The notes below the pieces were generated by a model. The model was not told the origin of the DNA. It saw nothing but the letters and a program-made list of their open reading frames with translations, and did no database searches. Positions 8,008 through 15,522 of a stretch of 64,000 bases of DNA are shown here, in pieces (the stretch's first letter is position 1; every line of letters starts with the position of its first letter). The stretch is from an uncultured Acetatifactor sp. (GTDB lineage: Bacteria; Bacillota; Clostridia; Lachnospirales; Lachnospiraceae). The stretch covers positions 63,403-127,402 of the forward strand of contig CAJUCE010000013.1 of assembly GCA_910584865.1 (NCBI GenBank), in the 5' to 3' direction. Made by a program: the position numbers and the translations under genes.

Positions 8008-8037
8008 TTGACAAAATGCCTTTTGGTGTGTTATAAT
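8008..8037 (+). promoter_or_regulatory. Strong early promoter with flanking direct repeats
   Basis: TTGACA (8008) and TATAAT (8032) are separated by 18 bases. ATGCCTTTTGGTG occurs at 7975-7987 and again at 8016-8028, the second inside the spacer, so a repressor bound there would block the polymerase. The upstream ATGTCGGC(T/C)TTTTTATTGAC block recurs at the promoter at 11562. Confidence 0.8.
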
Positions 8038-8062
8038 AAGAGAGTAACAAGGGAATAAAAAA

Positions 8063-8101
8063 GGAAAAGCCGCTCCACCGACCAAAGTTTAGCGACTTTC
8101 C
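8063..8101 (+). other. Leader hairpin of the early transcript
   Basis: GGAAAAGCCGCT can pair with AGCGACTTTCC across a 16-base loop in the roughly 145-base untranslated leader before 8187. There is no U-tract, so it is not a terminator. It could stabilise RNA or bind a regulator. Confidence 0.4.
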
Positions 8102-8186
8102 TCCCACATCAACCCACAAGGAGCTGATAAATCTATTTTATCATTTCTTTGCGGTAAATTCAACCCAAAATTGGAGGAGCCGAATC

Positions 8187-8432
8187 ATGAAAAATTCAAG
8201 AGAAATCCCAGAAGTAAAAGAAGTGAGCCAGGAGGAAATCCGGGCATTGAGCAGCAATCTGTTTGAACTGTATGCAGTTCTGGAGACCGCATCCATCGCT
8301 CTTTATAATCTGCAAAGCGAGCCAGAGGCGATAGGCAAGGCTGTGACTATTTCCTTTGCAGTGGAAAAAGCGGCTAAAGACTGCGAAGTATTGAAAGCTG
8401 TTGTAGACGATATGGCAGAGAGAACCAGGTAG
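8187..8432 (+). CDS. Unknown phage early protein (81 aa)
   Basis: It is the first gene after the early promoter, with TTGGAGGAG before the ATG. The protein is acidic and predicted almost wholly helical, with no Cys cluster or membrane segment. Small first-in-operon proteins in phages are often regulators, but nothing in the sequence identifies this one. Confidence 0.65.
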   Translation: MKNSREIPEVKEVSQEEIRALSSNLFELYAVLETASIALYNLQSEPEAIGKAVTISFAVEKAAKDCEVLKAVVDDMAERTR

Positions 8433-8514
8433 GCATATAAAATATCCCGGGGTGCAGAATAACCGCTCCCTGGGGCTATATGGACATTGAAAATCAAATA
8501 AGGAGGATAAGGAC

Positions 8515-9345
8515 ATGGAAGAAACTAGGAACGAACTGGCAGAAGTGGAGTTGCAGGAGGAACCATATAAGAGCGGCTCAGTCCACTACATTGACAGCCG
8601 GGAAGTCGCAAGGATGGTTGAAAAGGAACATAGCAATTTACTGAAAGACATCCGGAGGTATATTGCCCAGATGGGAAAAGTAAAAATTGACTTTTCTGAA
8701 TTTTTCATTGAATCATCATATAGTGCTGAGGGGCAGAGTAGATCATATCCATGCTATCTGGTAACGGAAAAAGGCTGTGAATTTATTGCCCACAAGATGA
8801 CCAGTGAAAAGGGTACAGCATTTACAGTGGCATACATCGACCGTTTCCATGAAATGAAAGGCGCTTTAGAGGGGGAATCTGATTCGGTTCTGAAAGAATT
8901 CATGAAACAGCAACTTAAATCTAATCAACAGCAGACGGAGGCCATTAGTACAGTTGTCGGTTTGGTAGGCCAGATAATGGAGGGATTTAAGGAACTTTCT
9001 GCGGATGTGGAGAATCTGAAAAGCCAAAGGGCAGGAATTCTTTTCCAGAATCCATTTTCGGTTCAGCAGGATGTGGTAGACCAGCGTATGAGGACGCTTA
9101 ACGGCCTAATAGACCAGGTGGCGGATTTATGTCAGATGGAGCGCAACAAAGTTCTGCACTTTCTGTATAAGACGCTGCAGGAGAGTCTGGGAGTGACATT
9201 GAATCCGTACCTGATGGTGATGAAGTCGGAGCATGGGGGCGATGCCGTCTGCAATTTGCATGTGATTGCCAGCGTGGACAGGTTCTATGAACGGGCGGCA
9301 GAGATGTGTCGGGATGTGATTGCCAGGAAGAGGCTGTTTGGGTAG
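8515..9345 (+). CDS. Rha-family phage regulatory protein
   Basis: Residues about 22-120 match the Rha/phage regulatory domain: SREVARMVEKEHSNLLKDIR, then PCYLVTEKGCEF and AFTVAYIDRFHEM. Rha proteins are DNA-binding regulators or antirepressors that influence lysogeny and host interference. The remaining 150 residues form a helical region (QQLKSNQQQTEA...) and a compact C-terminal domain that may dimerise or contact other proteins. A GGAGG site lies before the ATG. Confidence 0.8.
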   Translation: MEETRNELAEVELQEEPYKSGSVHYIDSREVARMVEKEHSNLLKDIRRYIAQMGKVKIDFSEFFIESSYSAEGQSRSYPCYLVTEKGCEFIAHKMTSEKGTAFTVAYIDRFHEMKGALEGESDSVLKEFMKQQLKSNQQQTEAISTVVGLVGQIMEGFKELSADVENLKSQRAGILFQNPFSVQQDVVDQRMRTLNGLIDQVADLCQMERNKVLHFLYKTLQESLGVTLNPYLMVMKSEHGGDAVCNLHVIASVDRFYERAAEMCRDVIARKRLFG

Positions 9346-9362
9346 AGGGGAGGATAGGCAGA

Positions 9363-9593
9363 GTGGAGCTGACTCCAGAGGAGGCGGAGCGGTACTACCT
9401 GGAGGAAAAGTACATTGTCACATACGGATGCATCTACCAGCTTTTCTACAGCACAGCGCAGAAAAGGGTATACGGACAAGTAATCTATAGAAGCAAGGGG
9501 ATGACGCGGAGAGGCCGGTTCTTTGCTATGGATGCGGAGACGGTGAACCACCTGGTAGGATTCAATCTGGTAAATAAGGAGGTATTAGCATGA
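9363..9593 (+). CDS. Unknown phage protein (76 aa)
   Basis: I chose the GTG at 9363 because GGGGAGGATAG precedes it; an earlier in-frame ATG lies inside the Rha gene. The protein looks like a small mixed alpha/beta domain (YGCIYQLFYS...VYGQVIYRS). It overlaps the next ATG by 4 bases. Family unknown. Confidence 0.6.
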   Translation: MELTPEEAERYYLEEKYIVTYGCIYQLFYSTAQKRVYGQVIYRSKGMTRRGRFFAMDAETVNHLVGFNLVNKEVLA

Positions 9594-9973
9594 AGTATTA
9601 CAGCACACAGAGGCCGGTTTCCCCTGGGACGTTTCCCAGGCAGGGAGCCGGGCAAATCGTGAATTTTGACAATAAGCAGTTTTGTGAGGAGATAGGGCGC
9701 GATGCCTGGGGATACATCGAGTATGAGGAGCCGCTGTCTGCAGCACAGCTGGAGGCGTATGAGCTGGTGCCGGGAGGGATGAAGAAATTCTGGTGCGTCA
9801 CCACATCGGTAAATGACCGCGGCCAGGTGGCAGCAAACATCACCAATGTAATAGAGGCGGTATGCAAGCCGGAAAATTCATCAACCAGCACGAGCCGCAG
9901 GGATATTTACCAGGACTGGTTCCCTTCCCTGGAGCAGGCAGAGAAATATGTGGAGGAGGCAAGGAACGCATGA
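9590..9973 (+). CDS. Unknown phage protein (127 aa)
   Basis: A GGAGG site precedes the ATG. The N-terminal STQRPVSPGTFP...FDNKQFCEEIG pattern is one I associate with accessory proteins of Clostridia phages and conjugative elements. A C-terminal Ser/Thr run is followed by a helix. It is coupled to both neighbours by ATGA overlaps. Confidence 0.6.
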   Translation: MKYYSTQRPVSPGTFPRQGAGQIVNFDNKQFCEEIGRDAWGYIEYEEPLSAAQLEAYELVPGGMKKFWCVTTSVNDRGQVAANITNVIEAVCKPENSSTSTSRRDIYQDWFPSLEQAEKYVEEARNA

Positions 9974-10431
9974 AACTTGTAATCGAGGTAAAGCGCCGGA
10001 GAATGAGCGTTACCCAGGGCACGGTGGATGTGTATGTGAACGGCCAGAAGGTCATAACCTTCGGAGACAAGATAGAGATGATTGGGGAAGGCGAGCGGTG
10101 CTATGGGGAGAATATTGGAGGGTGGGGCAGCAAAAAGCCGGATTCCTCTTTTATTGCCGGATACCTATGGCATCCCCATGATGAACTTTACAATTATAGG
10201 GAGAAAATGGAGCGGATTCTGGTGGACGGTGAGGAGCCTGGGGAATCCGCGGAAAATCGGCTTGCGGTCCTGCTGGCAAATGCGGTGGGGCTGTATGCGG
10301 AGAGGCACTCCGACAGCTACAACACCGGCGCGGAATTCTGGGAGATGCTCCTGGGAGAGCTGGGAACGGATTTTGAAGAGCTGGAGGCTCTGGGAGTGAA
10401 TGTTGAGGACATGAAGGAGGCAGCGCGGTGA
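9970..10431 (+). CDS. Unknown phage protein (153 aa)
   Basis: The ATG overlaps the previous stop. The N-terminal 50 residues look like beta strands (KLVIEVKRRRMSVTQGTVDVYVNG) and the rest is acidic and helical. There is no recognisable motif. Coupled translation with both neighbours supports a real gene. Confidence 0.6.
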   Translation: MKLVIEVKRRRMSVTQGTVDVYVNGQKVITFGDKIEMIGEGERCYGENIGGWGSKKPDSSFIAGYLWHPHDELYNYREKMERILVDGEEPGESAENRLAVLLANAVGLYAERHSDSYNTGAEFWEMLLGELGTDFEELEALGVNVEDMKEAAR

Positions 10432-10922
10432 AGGATAGAAGGTTTTGGCCAGAACAGATTGTGGAGGCAAGGAGGCTGGCTGTCCAGGAGAAGAAACTGC
10501 TCACCAGGGAGTACGATGCGTTCTCTGATGCGGATGGTCTGCGCGTACTCTCAAAGGAAGAGCTTAAGGAATTGAAGGATAACCGGTATTCCTGCATCTA
10601 TGCCGGCTGGATCACGGTCATCGAGGACTACACGGAGGAAACCGGGAAAGCCTGGGAGGTTCTCCAGGCGGTCAATGCGCGGTTCCGGGAGATGGATGCG
10701 GAAGAGCAGGCGATAGATATTCTGAATGATTTTCCGGATGTGGAGCTGGGGCTGGCAGACATTACGGACGCTTTCATTTCCTGTATGGAGGAATCCGGGC
10801 ATGAATTGACGTACAGCCTGCCGACAGAGGGGAGAAACATAACATATTTCGTAGTGACAAGCCGCGCCTGCCTGGAGGATGAAAATATCCGGATGATGAC
10901 GGCGGAGATGGCGATGATGTAA
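10428..10922 (+). CDS. Unknown phage protein (164 aa)
   Basis: It uses a GTG start overlapping the previous stop (GTGA) with AAGGAGG upstream. The N-terminal half is helical and charged and the C-terminal half mixed, ending in an unusual Met-rich tail. No motif or family recognised. Confidence 0.55.
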   Translation: MKDRRFWPEQIVEARRLAVQEKKLLTREYDAFSDADGLRVLSKEELKELKDNRYSCIYAGWITVIEDYTEETGKAWEVLQAVNARFREMDAEEQAIDILNDFPDVELGLADITDAFISCMEESGHELTYSLPTEGRNITYFVVTSRACLEDENIRMMTAEMAMM

Positions 10923-10933
10923 AGGAGGGAAAC

Positions 10934-11113
10934 ATGGATTCTTACAAGGTGCAACAACTGGAGAAGATGCTGGCACATGAAACCAGCAAGACGGAGGAGC
11001 ATTATGGGGCGCGTCTGACTCACTGGTACGGAGACACCAAAGCGCTCACTATTGACGCAGGCGGTTTGAGAGCTTTGATTCGGTACTACTCAAAGCATGA
11101 GACTGAATTATAG
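10934..11113 (+). CDS. Small phage protein (59 aa)
   Basis: AAAGGAGGG precedes the ATG. The sequence reads MDSYKVQQLEKMLAHETSKT and continues with an LTIDAGGLRALIRYYS segment, suggesting two helices around a turn. The next gene follows within 11 bases. Function unknown. Confidence 0.6.
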   Translation: MDSYKVQQLEKMLAHETSKTEEHYGARLTHWYGDTKALTIDAGGLRALIRYYSKHETEL

Positions 11114-11123
11114 GAGGATGGAT

Positions 11124-11303
11124 ATGGACGAAAGGGCAAAAGAACTGATTAGGAACCTGGTGGAGCTGATGCGCTCCAGCCAGCAGAGGGTGTATGATTA
11201 TGAGTTTGCCGATTATCTAATGTGCAACACTGGCATCAAGCCGGAGGAGCTTGTGGAGTGCGGCATCTATGGGAGCAGACCACAGAAGGAGGAAATGGAA
11301 TGA
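11124..11303 (+). CDS. Small phage protein (59 aa)
   Basis: GGAGG at 11113-11117 favours the ATG at 11124 over the one at 11118. The protein is helical and acidic and carries a single Cys pair (CNTG..., VECG). It overlaps the following HTH gene by ATGA. Function unknown. Confidence 0.55.
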   Translation: MDERAKELIRNLVELMRSSQQRVYDYEFADYLMCNTGIKPEELVECGIYGSRPQKEEME

Positions 11304-11494
11304 GAACCGCCGGGGAAATTATAGAGGAGATTCTGGAAAGGGATGGAGTGAGCCAGTCCGATCTGGCAGAGATGATGGATACCGACCGCAGGGCGATTTA
11401 CCAGACGCTCCGGAAATGCCAGGACATCAAGTACAGCAAATTTGAGGAGATGCTGGATAAGCTGGGGTATAGAATTATGATAGAGAAAAAGTAG
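11300..11494 (+). CDS. Small XRE-type HTH protein (64 aa)
   Basis: The whole protein is one Cro/CI helix-turn-helix: VSQSDLAEMMDTDRRAIYQTL is the scaffold and recognition-helix region. Such free-standing HTH proteins often act as Cro-like regulators. It lies 68 bases before the second early promoter, so it may control that promoter, but this is inference. Confidence 0.75.
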   Translation: MRTAGEIIEEILERDGVSQSDLAEMMDTDRRAIYQTLRKCQDIKYSKFEEMLDKLGYRIMIEKK

Positions 11495-11561
11495 CAGCTG
11501 TGGGGCTGCTTTTTCTTTAATATTAAAATTCACATTTAGGCGTTGGATGTCGGCCTTTTTA

Positions 11562-11590
11562 TTGACAAACGCCGAAAAGTGAGTTATAAT
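11562..11590 (+). promoter_or_regulatory. Second strong early promoter
   Basis: TTGACA (11562) and TATAAT (11585) have an ideal 17-base spacer. The upstream block resembles that of the promoter at 8008. GGCGTT (about 11539) and AACGCC (11568) form an inverted repeat flanking the -35, a likely operator. It drives the long accessory run from 11642. Confidence 0.82.
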
Positions 11591-11641
11591 ACTAATATAC
11601 AAAAGGATGATACAAAGAAAACTCACAAGGAGGCATCGGTT

Positions 11642-11818
11642 ATGAGAGTAAAGGTTGGATGGATTGTAAAGGTGGCAGACATCGGAATACCGGCGAAGGT
11701 TCTGGCCGCTGGTAAAGGCAACGCGGAGCTGGAGTTTGATTTCCCGGAAGGCCGGGAGGTCTGCGAGTGTCCGTATTCGATTATCGCTGGCATCCTCTCC
11801 AGAGGGGAGGCTGCATGA
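11642..11818 (+). CDS. Small phage protein (58 aa)
   Basis: It is the first gene after the second early promoter, with AAGGAGGC before the ATG. It begins MRVKVGWIVKVADIG and reads as a small beta-rich fold, possibly SH3-like. It overlaps the next gene. Function unknown. Confidence 0.55.
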   Translation: MRVKVGWIVKVADIGIPAKVLAAGKGNAELEFDFPEGREVCECPYSIIAGILSRGEAA

Positions 11819-12123
11819 CAAAGCTGGAGTTTGAACGCTTGATAGAGCGTCCGCTTTCTGACGAGGATTTCCGGAAGGTTCAGCTGGTGTATATGAACAC
11901 GGAGGCGATTGTGACGCCGCTCCAAATGTCGTTTATCTACCTGGTGTGGGGCGAAAAGGGGATTGATATTCTTTATTCCCTGGTGATGGAGCGTGGCAGA
12001 CTGATAGAGGAGGTCGGGGAGTTGAAACGCGAGCTGTCGGATGTGAAGAAAGAAAACCGGCGGCTCCGGGAGTTTCGGGGTGTGATTTTGAAAGCATACG
12101 AGGAGGTGATGGAAGATGTATGA
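11815..12123 (+). CDS. Unknown helical phage protein (102 aa)
   Basis: The ATG overlaps the upstream stop and is preceded by GGGGAGG. The C-terminal 50 residues form a strong coiled coil (EEVGELKRELSDVKKENRRL). No catalytic motif is visible. It overlaps the next gene by 8 bases. Confidence 0.55.
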   Translation: MTKLEFERLIERPLSDEDFRKVQLVYMNTEAIVTPLQMSFIYLVWGEKGIDILYSLVMERGRLIEEVGELKRELSDVKKENRRLREFRGVILKAYEEVMEDV

Positions 12124-12304
12124 ATATGATTATTCTGGCGATATGGAATTTTACCAGAAACAGCTTGCGGCGAAGGGCATCACCAAAGAGATGCTGAACA
12201 TGGATAACTACGCAGGGCTGACAGCCAGGGAATTGCAGGGGATAGTTGACAGCGTTCGGCTGAAAAAGAAGGCCGCTACTGCCGGAGAACCGGCATCAGC
12301 ATAA
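12116..12304 (+). CDS. Small phage protein (62 aa)
   Basis: GAGGTGATGGAAG precedes the ATG. The sequence is acidic at the start, then contains KGITKEMLNMDNYAGLTARE, and ends in a basic/Ala-rich tail. Nothing identifies a function. Confidence 0.5.
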   Translation: MYEYDYSGDMEFYQKQLAAKGITKEMLNMDNYAGLTARELQGIVDSVRLKKKAATAGEPASA

Positions 12305-12328
12305 ATTTTATTATGGAGGGCAAGACAC

Positions 12329-13249
12329 ATGGAGAAAACCTATTATTCAATCAATGAACAGACAGCGAGGACGGCAAAGCATATCAATTCTTTCAGCGAA
12401 TACAAGGAAGGGAGCGCGACAGCGGAGTACCGGCACTATGTTGATAAGGTGTATGAAGTAGTGGAGCGGATCGCGGAAGAAAAGCCCCACCTTCTGGAAA
12501 AGGCACAGCGCATGGCGGAGCGTTACAGCCGGAAACTGTCTATCTACTACAACGACTACTACCGCAACGAGGCATCCTGCCCTAGCATTATGATTTCCGG
12601 CGGCGGAAACTTCCCGGTGAGGAAAAAGGAGCGGCAGAACAGCCGCAGGGAGACCCTTTTCCACGAATGGCAGTATCTGGAATCCTATGCGGAGAAGATT
12701 AAGCATCTTCTGACGATGGAACAGCCGATACTTTCCGGAGACGAGCGGGCGGTGGAGCTGCTGCAGGAAAAGCTGGACAGCCTGGTGGAGACCCAGGAGA
12801 TGATGAAAGCGGTCAATGCGTATTACCGGAAGGAAAAGACCCTGGATGGGTGCCCGAACCTCACCCAGGAGGAGGTCGAAAAGCTGAAAGCAGAGATGGC
12901 CTCCTCCTGGCATTGGGGAGACGTTCCATATCTTCCTTATGAGCTTTCCAACAACAACGCCAACATCAAACGGACAAGGGACCGGCTGGAGGGCTTGAAA
13001 AAGGTAAAGGAGGCCGGAACCAAAGAGGCGGAGAATAAGTTCTGCAAGGTGGTGGAGAATACGGAGATTATGAGGCTCCAGCTGGTATTCGATGGCAAGC
13101 CGGAGGCGGATGTAAGGGCTATTCTGAGAAGTAACGGATTCAAATGGGCGCCATCGCAGGGCGCATGGCAGAGGCAGCTCACCAGCAACGCGCAGTATGC
13201 GCTTAAAAGGGTACTGGAAGAGCTGGAGAAATTAGAGGAGGCAGAGTAA
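12329..13249 (+). CDS. Conserved mobile-element protein (306 aa), DUF3560-like C-terminus
   Basis: The long helical N-terminal two-thirds (YYSINEQTARTAKHINSFSEY..., YRNEASCPSIMISGGGNFPV) resembles accessory proteins shared by phages and conjugative elements of Firmicutes. The last 60 residues (VRAILRSNGFKWAPSQGAWQR) match a small module often seen at the ends of plasmid and phage accessory proteins. No enzymatic motif is evident. It is coupled closely to the following gene. Confidence 0.65.
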   Translation: MEKTYYSINEQTARTAKHINSFSEYKEGSATAEYRHYVDKVYEVVERIAEEKPHLLEKAQRMAERYSRKLSIYYNDYYRNEASCPSIMISGGGNFPVRKKERQNSRRETLFHEWQYLESYAEKIKHLLTMEQPILSGDERAVELLQEKLDSLVETQEMMKAVNAYYRKEKTLDGCPNLTQEEVEKLKAEMASSWHWGDVPYLPYELSNNNANIKRTRDRLEGLKKVKEAGTKEAENKFCKVVENTEIMRLQLVFDGKPEADVRAILRSNGFKWAPSQGAWQRQLTSNAQYALKRVLEELEKLEEAE

Positions 13250-13251
13250 TC

Positions 13252-13872
13252 ATGGAAATTAAGACAATGGCCGGATGGCATGAGTTTGCTGAAAAGAACA
13301 GCAACGGCAGCTGGGATAAATACTGCAAACCTGGAGACCTGGTAGGCGAGGATGTATACGATTACTTCCTGGATGTCTTGCCTCCCCGGAGCATGGAGAG
13401 GGGCTATCTCCAGGTAGGGGAGCCGCACAGCCACCAGGCGAACATAATAACCAGGAAGTGGCAGGCCACCTACGCGACATTCCGCAGGGTGGAGAAGGGA
13501 ATCTGGATGTACTGTGGTAACTGTTTTGCAGGAATGACCTGGGATGCAGATGCTGCAAGCAGCTCCCTGGAGGGATTTCTGAAAGTCACCTACCGCATAG
13601 AAGGGAGCCAGAGGATATGCAGGCCGCGCCTTGTCTGCAAGGACGGATTTTCAGTGTCCGTCCAGGCAGGGGAAGATTTCCAGTGCGCTCCCAGGGAGCA
13701 TAGGCCGGACGGTGATTATGAATCTGTCGAGCTGGGGAATCCTTCCGGACTGGAGGAGCTGCTGGTACCCTATGCAGAGGATAAGGACAATCTGCTGAAA
13801 ACAGCATATCCGTATGTGCCGGTGGAGCTGTTGAAGGTAGTCATCGAGGTACACGGAGGACTTTATGGATAA
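13252..13872 (+). CDS. Unknown phage protein (206 aa)
   Basis: It starts two bases after the previous stop and overlaps the methylase by 8 bases. The protein looks globular with few helices and contains several Cys and Trp residues (WMYCGNCFAGMTW). I do not recognise a domain. Its coupling to the methylase suggests a shared accessory function, perhaps in DNA modification or evasion; that is speculative. Confidence 0.6.
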   Translation: MEIKTMAGWHEFAEKNSNGSWDKYCKPGDLVGEDVYDYFLDVLPPRSMERGYLQVGEPHSHQANIITRKWQATYATFRRVEKGIWMYCGNCFAGMTWDADAASSSLEGFLKVTYRIEGSQRICRPRLVCKDGFSVSVQAGEDFQCAPREHRPDGDYESVELGNPSGLEELLVPYAEDKDNLLKTAYPYVPVELLKVVIEVHGGLYG

Positions 13873-14641
13873 GGTTCTAAACTATCCGGGGGCAAAGTGG
13901 AGCCTGGCAGAGAAAATCATTCCATACATACCCGATCATCATTCGTACCTGGAGCCGTTTTTCGGCTCCGGTGCGGTGTTTTTCAGCAAAGAGCCAAGTC
14001 GGATAGAAACAATAAATGACCTGGACAGCAACGTGGTAAATCTGTTCGACTGCATCCGAAGGGAACCGGAGCGTCTGGCGGCAACGGTCATGGCAACGCC
14101 ATACAGCCGGGAAATGTACGACCGTACATTTAATGCACTCATGGATGACAGCCAAGACAGTTGCCAGAGGGCGGCGGATTTCCTTGTTTCATGCTGGCAG
14201 ACACATGGATTCCGGGTAAACAAGTATAGAGTTGGATGGAAGAATGATGTGCAAGGGAGGGAGAGGATGTACGCGCTCTGGAGCTGGTACAACCTTCCGG
14301 AGAAAATCATCGCGGTAGCGGAGCGCCTGCGCCAGGTTCAGATAGAGAACCGGCCGGCCCTGGAAGTCATCGGGCGGTTTAACAGCGAGAATGTGTTTAT
14401 GTACCTGGACCCACCGTATGTTCTGAATACCAGGAATGGAAAGCAGTATGCGTTTGAGATGACGGATGCCGACCATGCAAAGCTCCTGGAGACGATATGC
14501 AGTACCAGGGCAAAGGTAATGATAAGCGGATATGAGAACGTCTTGTATGAGGAGTTCCTGGCAGGGTGGAAAAAGGTTACGTTCCCTTCTAAGACCGCAT
14601 ACGGCGCAAAGAGGGTAGAGGCAATATGGATGAATTATTAA
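13865..14641 (+). CDS. DNA adenine N6-methyltransferase, Dam/D12 class
   Basis: The 258-residue protein starts with the class motif NYPGAKW (SAM binding). It continues with YLEPFFGSGAVFF and has the catalytic DPPY at residues 182-185. D12-class enzymes methylate adenine in short palindromes such as GATC; the exact target is not readable here. No restriction endonuclease is adjacent, so it is probably an orphan methylase protecting phage DNA or regulating phage promoters. Length matches the family. Confidence 0.9.
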   Translation: MDKVLNYPGAKWSLAEKIIPYIPDHHSYLEPFFGSGAVFFSKEPSRIETINDLDSNVVNLFDCIRREPERLAATVMATPYSREMYDRTFNALMDDSQDSCQRAADFLVSCWQTHGFRVNKYRVGWKNDVQGRERMYALWSWYNLPEKIIAVAERLRQVQIENRPALEVIGRFNSENVFMYLDPPYVLNTRNGKQYAFEMTDADHAKLLETICSTRAKVMISGYENVLYEEFLAGWKKVTFPSKTAYGAKRVEAIWMNY

Positions 14642-14663
14642 GATTCAGAGAAGGAGGCAGGTA

Positions 14664-15068
14664 ATGAGTTGCAGGTACAAGAATGAGTGTCCGAGTTACA
14701 GTGGATGGTGCGATGGGCCAAAGCAGGATTTCTCCCGATGCGTGGAGTTTCTGATAACTGCCTATGAGAATGAAAAGGCCAGGGGAAAGGCGGGGGAGCC
14801 GCAGGAGATTCAAAAGGAATCCAGCCATTTCTTTTACGTCATCGAGGCCGGAAGGAACCATGTAAGAAAGTATGTCAGCAAGGATTTTCCGCGTGTGTTC
14901 CAGTACACAGTCAAGTTAAGCAAAGCCAGGAGATTTGAGACGGAGGAGAGAGCCTGGGAGTTTATCCGGGGGTTCAATGATTATGGGAAGTTTCTGATAG
15001 TGCAGCCGGTTGTGAGAAAAGTATGCAGGACGTTTTCTATCGTCCAGGAAGGAGAAGGAAATGAATAA
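14664..15068 (+). CDS. Unknown phage protein (134 aa), Cys-containing N-terminus
   Basis: AAGGAGGCAGG precedes the ATG. The first 30 residues carry four Cys (SCRYKNECPSYSGWCDGP...RC), possibly a small metal site. The rest is a mixed alpha/beta domain with many aromatic residues. It overlaps ssb by 8 bases, suggesting a link to replication or recombination. Family unknown. Confidence 0.6.
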   Translation: MSCRYKNECPSYSGWCDGPKQDFSRCVEFLITAYENEKARGKAGEPQEIQKESSHFFYVIEAGRNHVRKYVSKDFPRVFQYTVKLSKARRFETEERAWEFIRGFNDYGKFLIVQPVVRKVCRTFSIVQEGEGNE

Positions 15069-15504
15069 GGTTATTTTGATTGGGCGCCTCACACGCGACC
15101 CAGAGGTTAGGTATTCGCAAGGCGAGACCAGTATGGCGATTGCCAGGTACACGCTGGCAGTAGACCGCAGAGGCAGGAGAGAAGGTGAACAGTCAGCAGA
15201 TTTTATCTCCTGCAAGGCGTTTGGGAAAGCTGGGGAGTGGGCGGAAAAGTGGCTGCGGAAGGGGATTAAGATTGCCATTACCGGCCGCATCCAGACCGGC
15301 AGCTACACCAACAACGAAGGGCAGAAGGTCTACACAACGGACGTTATCATCGAGGAGCAGGAGTTTGCGGAAAGCAAGGCCGCAAGCGAGGGCAATATCC
15401 AGAGCCAGGGACAGAGCCAGGGGCGGCAACAGCCTTCCCAGGCAGGGGACGGCTTTATGAGTATTCCGGACGGTGTTGATGATGACGAATTGCCGTTCAA
15501 CTAA
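15061..15504 (+). CDS. ssb: Single-stranded DNA-binding protein
   Basis: This 147-residue protein has the SSB OB-fold start MNKVILIGRLTRDPEVRYS, then WAEKWLRKGIKIAITGRIQT. A Gln/Ser-rich linker follows (about residues 115-135), and the acidic tip ends DDDELPFN, the protein-interaction tail of bacterial SSBs. It protects single strands during phage replication and recombination. A GGAGAAGG site lies inside the preceding gene. Confidence 0.93.
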   Translation: MNKVILIGRLTRDPEVRYSQGETSMAIARYTLAVDRRGRREGEQSADFISCKAFGKAGEWAEKWLRKGIKIAITGRIQTGSYTNNEGQKVYTTDVIIEEQEFAESKAASEGNIQSQGQSQGRQQPSQAGDGFMSIPDGVDDDELPFN

Positions 15505-15522
15505 AAAGCGAGGAGGGAAATC

